Source of the DNA: a bacterium
GTDB taxonomy: Bacteria; Myxococcota_A; Bradymonadia; UBA7976; UBA1532
Assembly (NCBI GenBank): GCA_030427205.1
Contig: JAUHXC010000024.1
Coordinates: 94,316 to 158,315 of the forward strand
Length of the DNA: 64,000 nt
Reading direction: 5' to 3'
Within the stretch, counting starts at the first letter, position 1; each line of letters starts with the position of its first letter. The translations under genes and the position numbers were made by a program. Shown here one piece after another: positions 53,917 to 62,400 of this stretch. Under the pieces are notes generated by a model. The model had not been told where the DNA came from, did no database searches, and saw only the letters and a program-made list of their open reading frames with translations.

Positions 53917-54999
53917 ATGGCCAAGAAGAAGAAGAAGGCGGATAAGGCGGAGTCGGTCGACCTCGACAAGAAGTCGACCGAAGACGCCGCCGATCAGGAC
54001 GAAGCCCCGGTCGTGCCCGACGCCGACGAGGCCGCCGCCGATTCGAGCGAGGGCGGCGAGCGCCGCTACTGGCCCGTCGAGGACGATCACGGCAGCATCA
54101 CCCGCCTGCTGACACAGGCCGCCGATCGCGAGGTCGACATCGACCACATCGACGGTGAGGACGATGCGGTGGGCGGCGGCTCCAGCGGGCTGAACCTGGT
54201 CCTGCTGATCCTGATCATCGCCGCCACCGGCGTGGGGATCTGGCAACTGGTCAAGGTGTCTTCGCCCGAAGCGCTGGCCGCCAAGTCCGAAGAGCGCAAG
54301 GCGCTCGAAGAGGCCCACCTCGCCGAGCAGCTCGCCAAGCAGAAGAAGTACGGGGTCCTGCGCATCGAGTCCGAGCCGCCGCAGGCGGTGGTGATCAAGG
54401 ACGGCGAGAAGCTCGTCGCCGAGGTCGCCGCGGCTACCGCGCTGCCCGAAGAGGCCCCGGCGGACGGCAAGGCGCCCGAGGCCCCGGCGGACGGCAAGGC
54501 CGCACCGGAGAAGCCGGCCGACGGCAAGGCCACCCCGGAGAAGCCGGCCGACGGCAAGACCGCGGCGGCCCCCGCCGACGGCAAGGCCGCCCCGGCAGAC
54601 GGCGCGGCGCCCGCGGATGGCGCGGCCCCCGCCGACGGCGCGACGACGAGCAAGGTCGGCATGACGCCGATGAACATCATGAACCTCGACATCTCGAAGA
54701 CCTACAGCATCCGCCTCGAGAAGGATGGCTACGAGCCCTTCGAGTTCAGCGTCGCCGAGCACCTGTGGACGAAGGATCCCACCACCGGAGAGTTCAAGTT
54801 CTTCAAGGCGGTGGAGATGACCCCGATCAACTGCGAGTACTGGTTCCTCTACAACGCCAAGAAGCGGCGTGAGGTGAAGTTCGAGCAGAAGTCCGACTGC
54901 CTCACCCACTACGAGGAGTCGCTGGGCCAGCAGATCTCGGTCACCGAGTGCGTCTGCAAGATCCCGCCCGAGGGGGTCAACCCGGAGAAGCCGGAGTAG
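53917..54999 (+). CDS. Single-pass membrane protein with a PEGA-like domain split by a repeat insert
   Basis: A 360-residue protein. The N-terminus is Lys-rich (KKKKKADK), then acidic. One membrane segment lies near residues 90-110 (LNLVLLILIIAATGVGIW). YGVLRIESEPPQAVVIKDGE (near 145-164) and VGMTPMNIMNLDISKTYSI (near 247-265) match the two halves of a PEGA domain. A Pro-Ala-Asp-Gly-Lys insert of about 65 residues separates them. The C-terminal part has four Cys (CEYW, CLTH, CVCK). PEGA domains are extracytoplasmic beta domains of cell-surface and kinase proteins. The function is unknown. A terminator follows. Confidence 0.8.
   Translation: MAKKKKKADKAESVDLDKKSTEDAADQDEAPVVPDADEAAADSSEGGERRYWPVEDDHGSITRLLTQAADREVDIDHIDGEDDAVGGGSSGLNLVLLILIIAATGVGIWQLVKVSSPEALAAKSEERKALEEAHLAEQLAKQKKYGVLRIESEPPQAVVIKDGEKLVAEVAAATALPEEAPADGKAPEAPADGKAAPEKPADGKATPEKPADGKTAAAPADGKAAPADGAAPADGAAPADGATTSKVGMTPMNIMNLDISKTYSIRLEKDGYEPFEFSVAEHLWTKDPTTGEFKFFKAVEMTPINCEYWFLYNAKKRREVKFEQKSDCLTHYEESLGQQISVTECVCKIPPEGVNPEKPE
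54451..54645 (+). repeat. Tandem repeat coding for PADGKA units
   Basis: About eight units of Pro-Ala-Asp-Gly-Lys/Ala-Ala with short spacers (EAPADGKAPEAPADGKAAP, EKPADGKATP, APADGAAPADGA). The units share CCGGCGGACGGCAAGGC-type DNA. They lie inside the PEGA-like domain of the membrane protein. Confidence 0.85.
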
Positions 55000-55021
55000 T
55001 CGCACACCGTGCGCCTCGCCG

Positions 55022-55054
55022 AATGGCTCGACCGCGGTCGGGCCATTTTGCTTT
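55022..55054 (+). terminator. Rho-independent terminator after the PEGA-protein gene
   Basis: AATGGCTCGACCG pairs with CGGTCGGGCCATT (13 bp, one G-T pair, no loop bases between the arms by the strict reading). TTTTGCTTT follows. It begins 22 bases after the stop at 54999. Confidence 0.7.
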
Positions 55055-55084
55055 CGAAGCGCCCGATCCGAGGAGGAGTCCGCC

Positions 55085-55732
55085 GTGGCCGCCATGCCCG
55101 ACCGCCCGAGCAAGATCGTCTGTCTGGCCCGCACCTTCCGCAAGCACGCCGCCGAGCTGGGCAACGCCGTACCCGCCGAGCCGCTGTACTTCCTCAAGCC
55201 GCCCAGCGCGCTGATCGGCCCTGGCGACGCCATTCGGCTGCCGCCGGCCAGCGACGAAGTGCATCACGAAGGCGAGGTCGCGGTGATCGTCGGCGCTCGG
55301 CTCAGCGACGCCTCGCCGGCGGCCGCCGAGGCGGCGATCATCGGTTGGACGCTGCTCAACGACGTGACCGCCCGCGACCTGCAGCGCAAGGACGGCGGGC
55401 GGTTCACCCGGGCCAAGGGCTTCGATACGTTCTGCCCGATGGCCACCGAGCGCATCGCGACCCTCGACTGGCGACGGTGTCGGGTGCAGTGCCGGGTGAA
55501 CGGCGCGCTGCGCCAGGACGGCGGGCTCGACGCGCTCATCCAGACACCGGCCGAGTACATCGCGGCCATCAGCGGGTGCATGACGCTCGAGCCGGGCGAT
55601 GTCGTATCGCTGGGCACGCCGGCTGGCGTCGGCCTGCTGGTGGCGGGCGACGTGGTCGAAGTCCGGCTGGTCGGGCCCGATGGACGCACGCTGATGACGC
55701 TCGAGAACCCGGTTCGCGCCTCGACGCGCTGA
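55085..55732 (+). CDS. Fumarylacetoacetate hydrolase (FAH) family protein
   Basis: A 215-residue protein from GTG 55085, with GGAGGAG six bases upstream (ATG 55094 is possible). The FAH core is seen: KIVCLARTFRKHAAELGNAV, then HHEGEVAVIVG with the metal-binding Glu residues, GWTLLNDVTARDLQ, and KGFDTFCP. The size fits the short acylpyruvase/oxaloacetate decarboxylase-like branch, not true FAH of tyrosine breakdown. It acts on a beta- or gamma-diketo acid in the cytosol. It stands alone, about 50 kb from the homogentisate-dioxygenase fusion. Confidence 0.93.
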   Translation: MAAMPDRPSKIVCLARTFRKHAAELGNAVPAEPLYFLKPPSALIGPGDAIRLPPASDEVHHEGEVAVIVGARLSDASPAAAEAAIIGWTLLNDVTARDLQRKDGGRFTRAKGFDTFCPMATERIATLDWRRCRVQCRVNGALRQDGGLDALIQTPAEYIAAISGCMTLEPGDVVSLGTPAGVGLLVAGDVVEVRLVGPDGRTLMTLENPVRASTR

Positions 55733-56086
55733 CAGCGGCGGTGAAATGGGTGCGCGACCCGGGCGATCCACTGCGCCTCGTCTCGCCAGAGCGTGATGCC
55801 GACGAGCAGCGGGTCGTGTAGGCCCTCGCAGCAGCCGGGGCCCCAACGTATGAGATGGTCCGCAACCCCGTGCCGTATGGCCTGGCAGGCAGGCCGGGTC
55901 GGGGTCGTTCGGAGTCCATCCGTCGGCCGGGGTCGACCGGATCTGCCGAACGGGCGCACATCGCCAACGCCACCTTTCGGTATCGAACGCAGACGGCGTG
56001 AGGTGCCGGACATCGCGTCCGGGTCGCGCGTCGCCAAGATGCCAGAAGGCTGCGCCGATCGCCAGTGTGGCGACCGCCGGCCGCGG
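55733..56086. other. Convergent intergenic region, no gene seen
   Basis: 354 bases between the FAH-family stop and the stop of an envelope gene on the other strand. Frames here are short and without a start of merit. No strong hairpin with a T-run is seen. Confidence 0.55.
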
Positions 56087-57523
56087 TCAGAAGAGGCGAT
56101 AGCCGAGCGCGATCGAGCCGCCGAGCGGGAGGCCGAAGCCGTTGTCGTCGCTCTCGACGAGATAGGTCGCGCCGGTGAGGCGCATGGCCAGAAAGATCTG
56201 ATCGACCAACCGCACGCTGCCGCCCACCGAGAGCGCCGGCCCGACCAGCCAGACGCGATCGGTCATGTCGATGTCGGTGTCGAAGTCGCACAGGACGTCG
56301 GGGATCTGGTCGTCGGGGTCGAAATACTTGCATGCGGGGTTGGTGGTGATGATCACCGCGCCCATCGTCGCGACCTCGACCCCCACCTGCCCGAAGAGTC
56401 GGAAGCGGGGATCGCTCCAGGCATAGCCCGGGCCGAACATCAGGCGCACGCTGTCGATGTCGCGCCGCAGGTGCTCCTGTGGGTCGCGCTCGCCATTGGA
56501 GATCGAGCCGTGGAAGTCGAGGCTGAAATGCGGTGCGGCGATCCAGCTCAAGTGCACCGCGACGCCGACGTTGGGGAACGCGCCCACCGGGTTCTCGGCG
56601 AAGGCATAGGCGTCGAAGCCGGCCTCGAGGAAGAGCTTCGAGCGGTAGCCTTCGGGTCGCGGCATGCGCCCGAAGGGCAGGCAAGCCCGGACCCGACTGG
56701 CGAGTCGGCTGCCGGCGTCCACCGGATCGTCGCCGTAGGGCTGTACCTCCAGGCTGACGCCGCCGGCCGATCGGATGACGACCTCCAGCCGGTCGGGCAG
56801 AGCCCGGGCCCGCAAGACGTAGCCGCCCGCATATTGCGGCGCCAATGGCACCCGGGCCGAGAAGTCGTCGGGCGCCGGCGGACCGTCGGCCACCAGGGCA
56901 GCGCGGGCCGCTTCGAGCGCCTCGATGGCCTGCGGCAGATCGTAGCCGGGCCGCAGGCGCAACGCCGGGTCGAGGGTGAGCGCTCGCCGGAAGGCCCGTT
57001 CGGCGACCACCGGCTGCCCGCTCTCGAGCAGCGCGAGGCCACGGGTCAAGGCCGCGCGGGCGACGACCCGCGGCGCGACGACGTGGTGCTCGAGCTTGAC
57101 GTAGGTGTCGACGGCGGCTTCGAGGCCCTCGGCCGCGGCGTCGAGACGCACGTCGCGATAATCACGAAACGCCCGATCGGCGGTGGAGTCGGCCAGCTCG
57201 AGCGCCCGGCGATAGCTCAGGTCTTCGGTGATGGCCCGCACGGTCAGGTTGGGCATCTGCACCGACAGGTTGCGCGCCCCGCGCAGCTCGCCGAGAAAAG
57301 CCGACCACGCCTCGGGCGGCGGCAGCGCTTCGATCCGGCCGCCTTCGCCCGCTTCGACGACGAGCTGCCGCTGATCGAGCAGCGGGTACACCACGACTTC
57401 GGGTCGGCGGAAGGTCGGCGGCAGGCCTGCGCTCAGCCGGATCGAGTCAGCCTCGGCCGCCCGCGCCCACGGCGCAGGCAGCAGCATCAGCAGGGCCGCC
57501 GCCAGCAGGCGAGCCGGGCTCAC
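56087..57523 (-). CDS. Envelope protein with TPR-like N-terminal and barrel-like C-terminal part
   Basis: The start chosen is GTG 57523, which overlaps the upstream lipoprotein stop by four bases (GTGA); ATG 57550 is an alternative. The 478-residue protein has a signal peptide (ARA near residue 22). The first half holds TPR-like text (ARAALTRGLALLESGQ, ERAFRRALTLDPALRLRPG). The second half is rich in amphipathic strands and ends SIALGYRLF, with a terminal Phe. It may sit in the outer membrane. A layout similar to the TPR-barrel protein at 45554 suggests a family used more than once. Confidence 0.75.
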   Translation of the reverse strand: MSPARLLAAALLMLLPAPWARAAEADSIRLSAGLPPTFRRPEVVVYPLLDQRQLVVEAGEGGRIEALPPPEAWSAFLGELRGARNLSVQMPNLTVRAITEDLSYRRALELADSTADRAFRDYRDVRLDAAAEGLEAAVDTYVKLEHHVVAPRVVARAALTRGLALLESGQPVVAERAFRRALTLDPALRLRPGYDLPQAIEALEAARAALVADGPPAPDDFSARVPLAPQYAGGYVLRARALPDRLEVVIRSAGGVSLEVQPYGDDPVDAGSRLASRVRACLPFGRMPRPEGYRSKLFLEAGFDAYAFAENPVGAFPNVGVAVHLSWIAAPHFSLDFHGSISNGERDPQEHLRRDIDSVRLMFGPGYAWSDPRFRLFGQVGVEVATMGAVIITTNPACKYFDPDDQIPDVLCDFDTDIDMTDRVWLVGPALSVGGSVRLVDQIFLAMRLTGATYLVESDDNGFGLPLGGSIALGYRLF

Positions 57524-58059
57524 GGTGCGGTCCCACGCCGCTCGTAGCACTCGGTGCGCGGGGTGCCGACGACGCGCTCGAACGCGATGTCCAAGCGCTC
57601 TGCGCTCGCCTCTTCACCGCAATCGGTCACGCCGACGAGCGCCTCGTCGTCGCCGTCGATGTCGAAGCGCCGGCCGGCACATTCGTCCAGCCGGGTGCGC
57701 GGGCAGCCGAGATCGCCGTCCTCGGTATCGGGCTGGGGATACCGTGGCGTCACGGCGTCGTAGAGGGTGAACAGCAGGCCCTCGTCGTCGGCGACGCCGC
57801 CGCTCTCGATGAGGAAGCAGCCACACTCCTTGGGCCGCTGGAAGCTGTCGAAGCCGCCGCGATCGTGCACGTAGCGCACCACCACACCGGCCAGACGATC
57901 GCCATAGCGGCCGATGTGCAACTCGTAGACGAAACCACCGCAGTCGGGCTGGCTGAGGTCGTCACCACACGCAGTCTGGCGCCAGATCCCGCTGAATTCG
58001 CGCTCCGGGCCGCAGGCGGCGAGCACGAGCGGCAGCAGAATGACGGCGAGCAGGCGCAT
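57520..58059 (-). CDS. Small Cys-rich predicted lipoprotein
   Basis: The start chosen is ATG 58059, opening a lipoprotein signal with lipobox LAAC (Cys16); ATG 58098 is also in frame. The mature part of 164 residues has eight or so Cys (CGDDLSQPDCGG, ECGCFLIE, GCPRTRLDECAG). No domain is recognised. It overlaps the TPR-barrel gene by four bases, so the two are made together and may form an outer-membrane pair. Confidence 0.75.
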   Translation of the reverse strand: MRLLAVILLPLVLAACGPEREFSGIWRQTACGDDLSQPDCGGFVYELHIGRYGDRLAGVVVRYVHDRGGFDSFQRPKECGCFLIESGGVADDEGLLFTLYDAVTPRYPQPDTEDGDLGCPRTRLDECAGRRFDIDGDDEALVGVTDCGEEASAERLDIAFERVVGTPRTECYERRGTAP

Positions 58060-58304
58060 CGCGGCGAGACCCCGGTCGAAGGGGCCGGAGGATCGCATGA
58101 ATCCGCCAGCGGGGCAATCGGGCACGCCGGGCGCCGCCGGCCGCCGCGAGCGGCCTGCGGGCAACGATGCGTCAGCAGCCGGCCGGCAGATACGCAGCAG
58201 ATGAGCCGACCGGCCCTCACCGTCCAACGCCGGCGTCGCCCTGCCCCGCCTCGATTCCGCCCGGACAACTGTGCTGACACGCTTCGTCAGTGACCTGCGG
58301 TACC

Positions 58305-59411
58305 ATGCGCGGCATGCAGTACCCCGAACTGAACATCGCCGGGCTGCGCAAGCCGCCCGCCCTCCGTCCCGGCTCGACCATCGGCGTCTTCGCGCCGAGC
58401 ATGCCGGCTCACGTGATCTTCCCCGAGCGCTACCAGGCGGGGCTCGCAGCCTTGCGCGACCTCGGCTTCGACGTGGTCGAGGGGCCGCTGACCGCCAGCA
58501 AGCGCCGGGAGGGCTACCGCACGGCACCGCCGGCGGCTCGGGCGGAAGAGCTGATGGCTCTGTGGCTCGATCCGGCGGTCGACGGCATCATCAGCGTCAT
58601 CGGCGGGCAGAACTCGTCCAGCCTCATCCCGCACCTCGACTTCGAGGCCATCTCCCTGCGGCCCAAGGTCTTCTGCGGCTACAGCGACGTCACCGCGCTG
58701 CACATGGCCCTGGCCAGCCAAGCGCGCATCTCGACGTTCTACGGGCCCGCCGTCACCCCGTCGTTCGGTGAGCCCGGTCCCCTGCCCTATACCGTCGAGA
58801 GCTTCCGCGCCGCGGTATGCGACGCCACGACGAGCCGCCGCCGCCTCACGCCGCCGTCACGCTGGAGCCGCGAGGGGGCCAGGTGGGGCGGCGACGACTG
58901 GAAGGATCCGGCCAAGCGCGTCTGGCACGATCACGCGGGCTGGACGGTCTTGCGGGGCGGCCAGGCCCGCGGGCCGCTCATCGGTGGCAACCTCAATACG
59001 CTGCGGGCCCTGGCCGGGACCCCCTATCTGCCGGCCTTCGAGGGCGCGCTGCTGCTGATCGAAGAGATGGCGTGCCCGCTCGATCGCTGGGAGCGGGCGC
59101 TGACCCAGCTGGCGTTGATGGGCGTCTTCGAGCGCGTCGCCGGCCTCATCGTCAGCCGACCGGAGCTGCCCGAGACGGGCGACGCGCCGTTCGATCACAG
59201 CCAGGTGCTGCTCGAGGTGGTCGCCAGCGACGACGTCTTCCCCATCATCGAAGACTTCGACTGCGGGCATACCCACCCGATGCTGACGCTGGCTCAGGGC
59301 ACCGAGGTGAGCCTGAAGGCCACCGCCGAGGGCGCGGTCGAGCTGTGGGTGGAGGAGGCGATGGTGAGCGCGCCGACCGCGGAGACGGGGGTCGACGGCG
59401 CGACGGGCTGA
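58305..59411 (+). CDS. LD-carboxypeptidase, peptidase family S66
   Basis: The start is uncertain: ATG 58305, ATG 58314 and GTG 58290 are in frame without a clear ribosome site; 58305 is used here. The protein has about 368 residues. S66 motifs are present: GSTIGVFAPS, then SVIGGQNSSSL, the Ser in FCGYSDVTALHMAL, IGGNLNTL, Glu in LLIEEM and His in DCGHTHPM. S66 enzymes cleave L,D-peptide bonds in murein recycling, or (MccF) detoxify microcin C. The two cannot be told apart here. The gene is convergent with the giant protein gene at 59430. Confidence 0.9.
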   Translation: MRGMQYPELNIAGLRKPPALRPGSTIGVFAPSMPAHVIFPERYQAGLAALRDLGFDVVEGPLTASKRREGYRTAPPAARAEELMALWLDPAVDGIISVIGGQNSSSLIPHLDFEAISLRPKVFCGYSDVTALHMALASQARISTFYGPAVTPSFGEPGPLPYTVESFRAAVCDATTSRRRLTPPSRWSREGARWGGDDWKDPAKRVWHDHAGWTVLRGGQARGPLIGGNLNTLRALAGTPYLPAFEGALLLIEEMACPLDRWERALTQLALMGVFERVAGLIVSRPELPETGDAPFDHSQVLLEVVASDDVFPIIEDFDCGHTHPMLTLAQGTEVSLKATAEGAVELWVEEAMVSAPTAETGVDGATG

Positions 59412-59429
59412 GGCGCCCGCCGGGCAGGT

Positions 59430-62400
59430 TCAGTTCGGGACGGGCGGGCCGCCGTTGCAGATGAGGAGCACGGCGGGATCACACGCGCCCCCGTCCGGGT
59501 CGAGCCCGTCGGCGATGCACTGCCCGGCGGCCTGGCCCTGCGGGGTCGCCATGCACTGATCGACGCAGTTGGGGTCCTCGACGCCGCCCTGGAAGCAGCG
59601 GGCGATGTCGCTGCAGCCCTCTTCACATGCCGCCAGCGCGGGATCGGCCGCCTCCTCGCAGATCTGCAGCTCGCGGGGCGACACCAGCTCGGCCCGGAAC
59701 TGGGTCTGGCTCAGCGAGAAGAAGCCCAGGTTGCCGTCGACGCCGGTATCGGCGAGTTCGAACTCGAGCACGCCGTCGACGTAGACCTGCAAGAGGTCAC
59801 CGTCGCCGGTGATGTCGACGAGGTAGTTCGTATTGTCCTGCCAGCGCTCGTCGCCATACCGGTTCCCATCGGCAAGCAGCGTGATGTTGTCGCCCACCAG
59901 CTGGTTCAGCTCGGGCCCGGTCGACGGGCCGTCGATCCGCGCCACCCGCAGCCCCTCGCGGCCCAGACCGTAGACATCGTCGTCCTGGGTGCCTTGACGC
60001 CAGTAGAACAGCAGGTACGGCCGCTGCCAGTCGGTCAGCGGGTTGTCGGTCGCGCCGATGGTCCAGCCGATGCCGTCGTTGTCGGCGTCGGTACGCACCC
60101 CGACCTGGAGGGTCGCGGTGTAGGTCGGGCTGATCGGAAGGTTGGTCGAGTAGTGCGCCGGCTGGCTGTTGCGCTGCTGGGTGACGATGAAGCCGTTGCC
60201 CGAGACCGACCACTCCGAGGGGTTGTTGTCGCCGGGGGTCGGCAGCACGTCTTCGACGCCGAGGCCGAAGTCGAACTGCTCGCAGGCGAAGCCGCCCTCG
60301 AGGGCGCAGTTCTCGTCGCAGCCGTCGCCGTTGTCGATGTTGCCGTCGTCGCACTCTTCGCCGTCGTCGACGTTGCCGTCGCCGCAGGTCGGCGCGGGCG
60401 CCGCCGGGCACGCGCCGATGCCCGCGCACTCGGCGTCGGCGCAGTCGACATCCCCGTCGTCGTCGTTGTCGATCCCGTCGTCGCAGACCTCGGCGACGCC
60501 GCAGCGGCCGCGATCGGCGTTGAGCAGGTAGTCACCCGTCCGGCCGTTCCAGCCATCGACGAAGACGTAGTACGTCCGACCGTGGATGGCCCGGAACTCG
60601 AGCTCAGAGAGCGTGCCGGGCCCACCATCATCGTCACAGCCGAGATCCTGCCCGGTGCAGTCCGTCTCCCGCACGTAGAGCACGGTGTCGAACCCGGCGT
60701 CGGTCGCCAGACACCACGTGGCGGTTCGGGCGGCGAACAGCGAGTACACCTGCTCCTCGGAGTTGCTGGCCTGGCACGACGGCGTATGCTCGTTGCCGGC
60801 ACCAACGGTCGAGCCGGCGTAGGCGCCCGGCCCGACGATGGGCGCGATCGGCTCCTCGCACGCGATGGGATCGACCACGCAGGTCGGCTCGCCGATGCAG
60901 TCGTTGTCGGCGCAGTCGGTCTGACCGTCACCGTCGTTGTCCACGCCGTCGGCGCACTGCGCCTCGGACTCGGGCGGCGGGCCACAGGCCGGATCGCCCT
61001 CGCAGTCGGCGTCGGCGCAGTCGACGTCGCCGTCGCCGTCGTCGTCGCCCCCGTCGGCGCAGTTGTCTTCGGTCGCCGTCAGGAAGTCCGCCGCGCCGTC
61101 GCCGTTGGAGTCGGCCACCTCGTAATTCACGTCGCTGCTGTCGGGCGAGGTCTCGACCGCGTCGGGCACGCCGTTGCCGCCCACGCCACCGTCGACCACG
61201 CCGTCGGTGTTCGGCGCGCCGTGACCGGCTTCGTCGGCGTCGTTGATCCCGTCGCCGTCGCTGTCGAGGTCGCGGCTGTTGATGAGGCCGTCGCCGTCGG
61301 TGTCCAGATCGCACACCGGGGTGAAGGTGAAGCCGTCGATGTAGTTGCCGCGGTTGGCGCCGCCGACGGACGCGATGGTCTCGAAGCTCAGCCGGGTGAG
61401 CTCCTGGCCGTCGGGCACGAGGTAGGTGCCGCTGATGAGCGTCCAGGCCTGGTTGCCGCTGGTCACCTGGCGGATGGGCGTCAGGTCTTCCAGCGGCCCC
61501 GGCGCGCCGAAGCGGATCTCCAGGGTGTCTTCGCCGTCGCGGCCACGGTGGTACATCGTCCACTCGTACAGCGTGCCGGGGCGGGTCTGGACGTCCTGGT
61601 AGAAGCCGCCGGGGATCTCGGCGTTGGCCTCGGCGAACTGCCGGCCCAGCGCCGCGACCTCGGCCGTGGCGTGCAGGATGGCCTGGACCTCGACCGGCTC
61701 GCCTTCGATGGTGCTGATCCAGCCGAAGTCACCGCCCTGCTCCGGCGGCTCGACATAGGTGAAGCCGCGATCGGGCACGAACGGCGACTCGAAGCTCGAG
61801 TTGCGCACCGGCGAGAGGTCGGGCGTGCACTCCTCAGTGTCGAGGATGCCGTCGTTGTCGTCGTCGAGGTCGCGCACATCGGGCACGCCGTCCTGATCGA
61901 AGTCGAGCGACGCGACGCACTGACCGTCGTTGCAGATGTCGCCGGGCTCGCAGTCGTCGTCGGTCTGGCAGCCGGGCTCACAGAGCCCGTCGACGCAGAA
62001 GTCGCCGTCTTCACACTGCGCGTCGTCGCGGCACTCGCCGGGCAGCAGGCAGGTGATGCCGACATCCTCTGTATGCACGCAGTTGTTGGCGCCCACGTCG
62101 TTGGCCGGGCAATCGGCCAATCGGGCCTCGTCCCCGGCACAGATGACATTGTCGAGCCAGATCGGGTCGGCGCCCGGCGGCGCGTCGAAGTGCTCCAGCG
62201 CCCCCGGATAACCCAGCTGGCGACAGGCGACGTCGGCGTTGACGATGCCGTTGCCCGGCGGGCCGAAGACCCCCTCCCAGCCGTCGTCGCAGACGGTGCC
62301 CCACGTGCCGTCGAAGAAGACCTCCAGCCGGCCGGTGTTCTCGGTCTCGCCGCCCACCAGCCGCAAGTCGCCGTCCGCGCCGCCCCCACCCACGTTCGGG

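Noticed and set aside
55085..55732. True fumarylacetoacetase completing tyrosine breakdown with the dioxygenase fusion.
   Set aside because: It is only 215 residues, matches the short FAH branch, and lies about 50 kb away with no maleylacetoacetate isomerase in the window.
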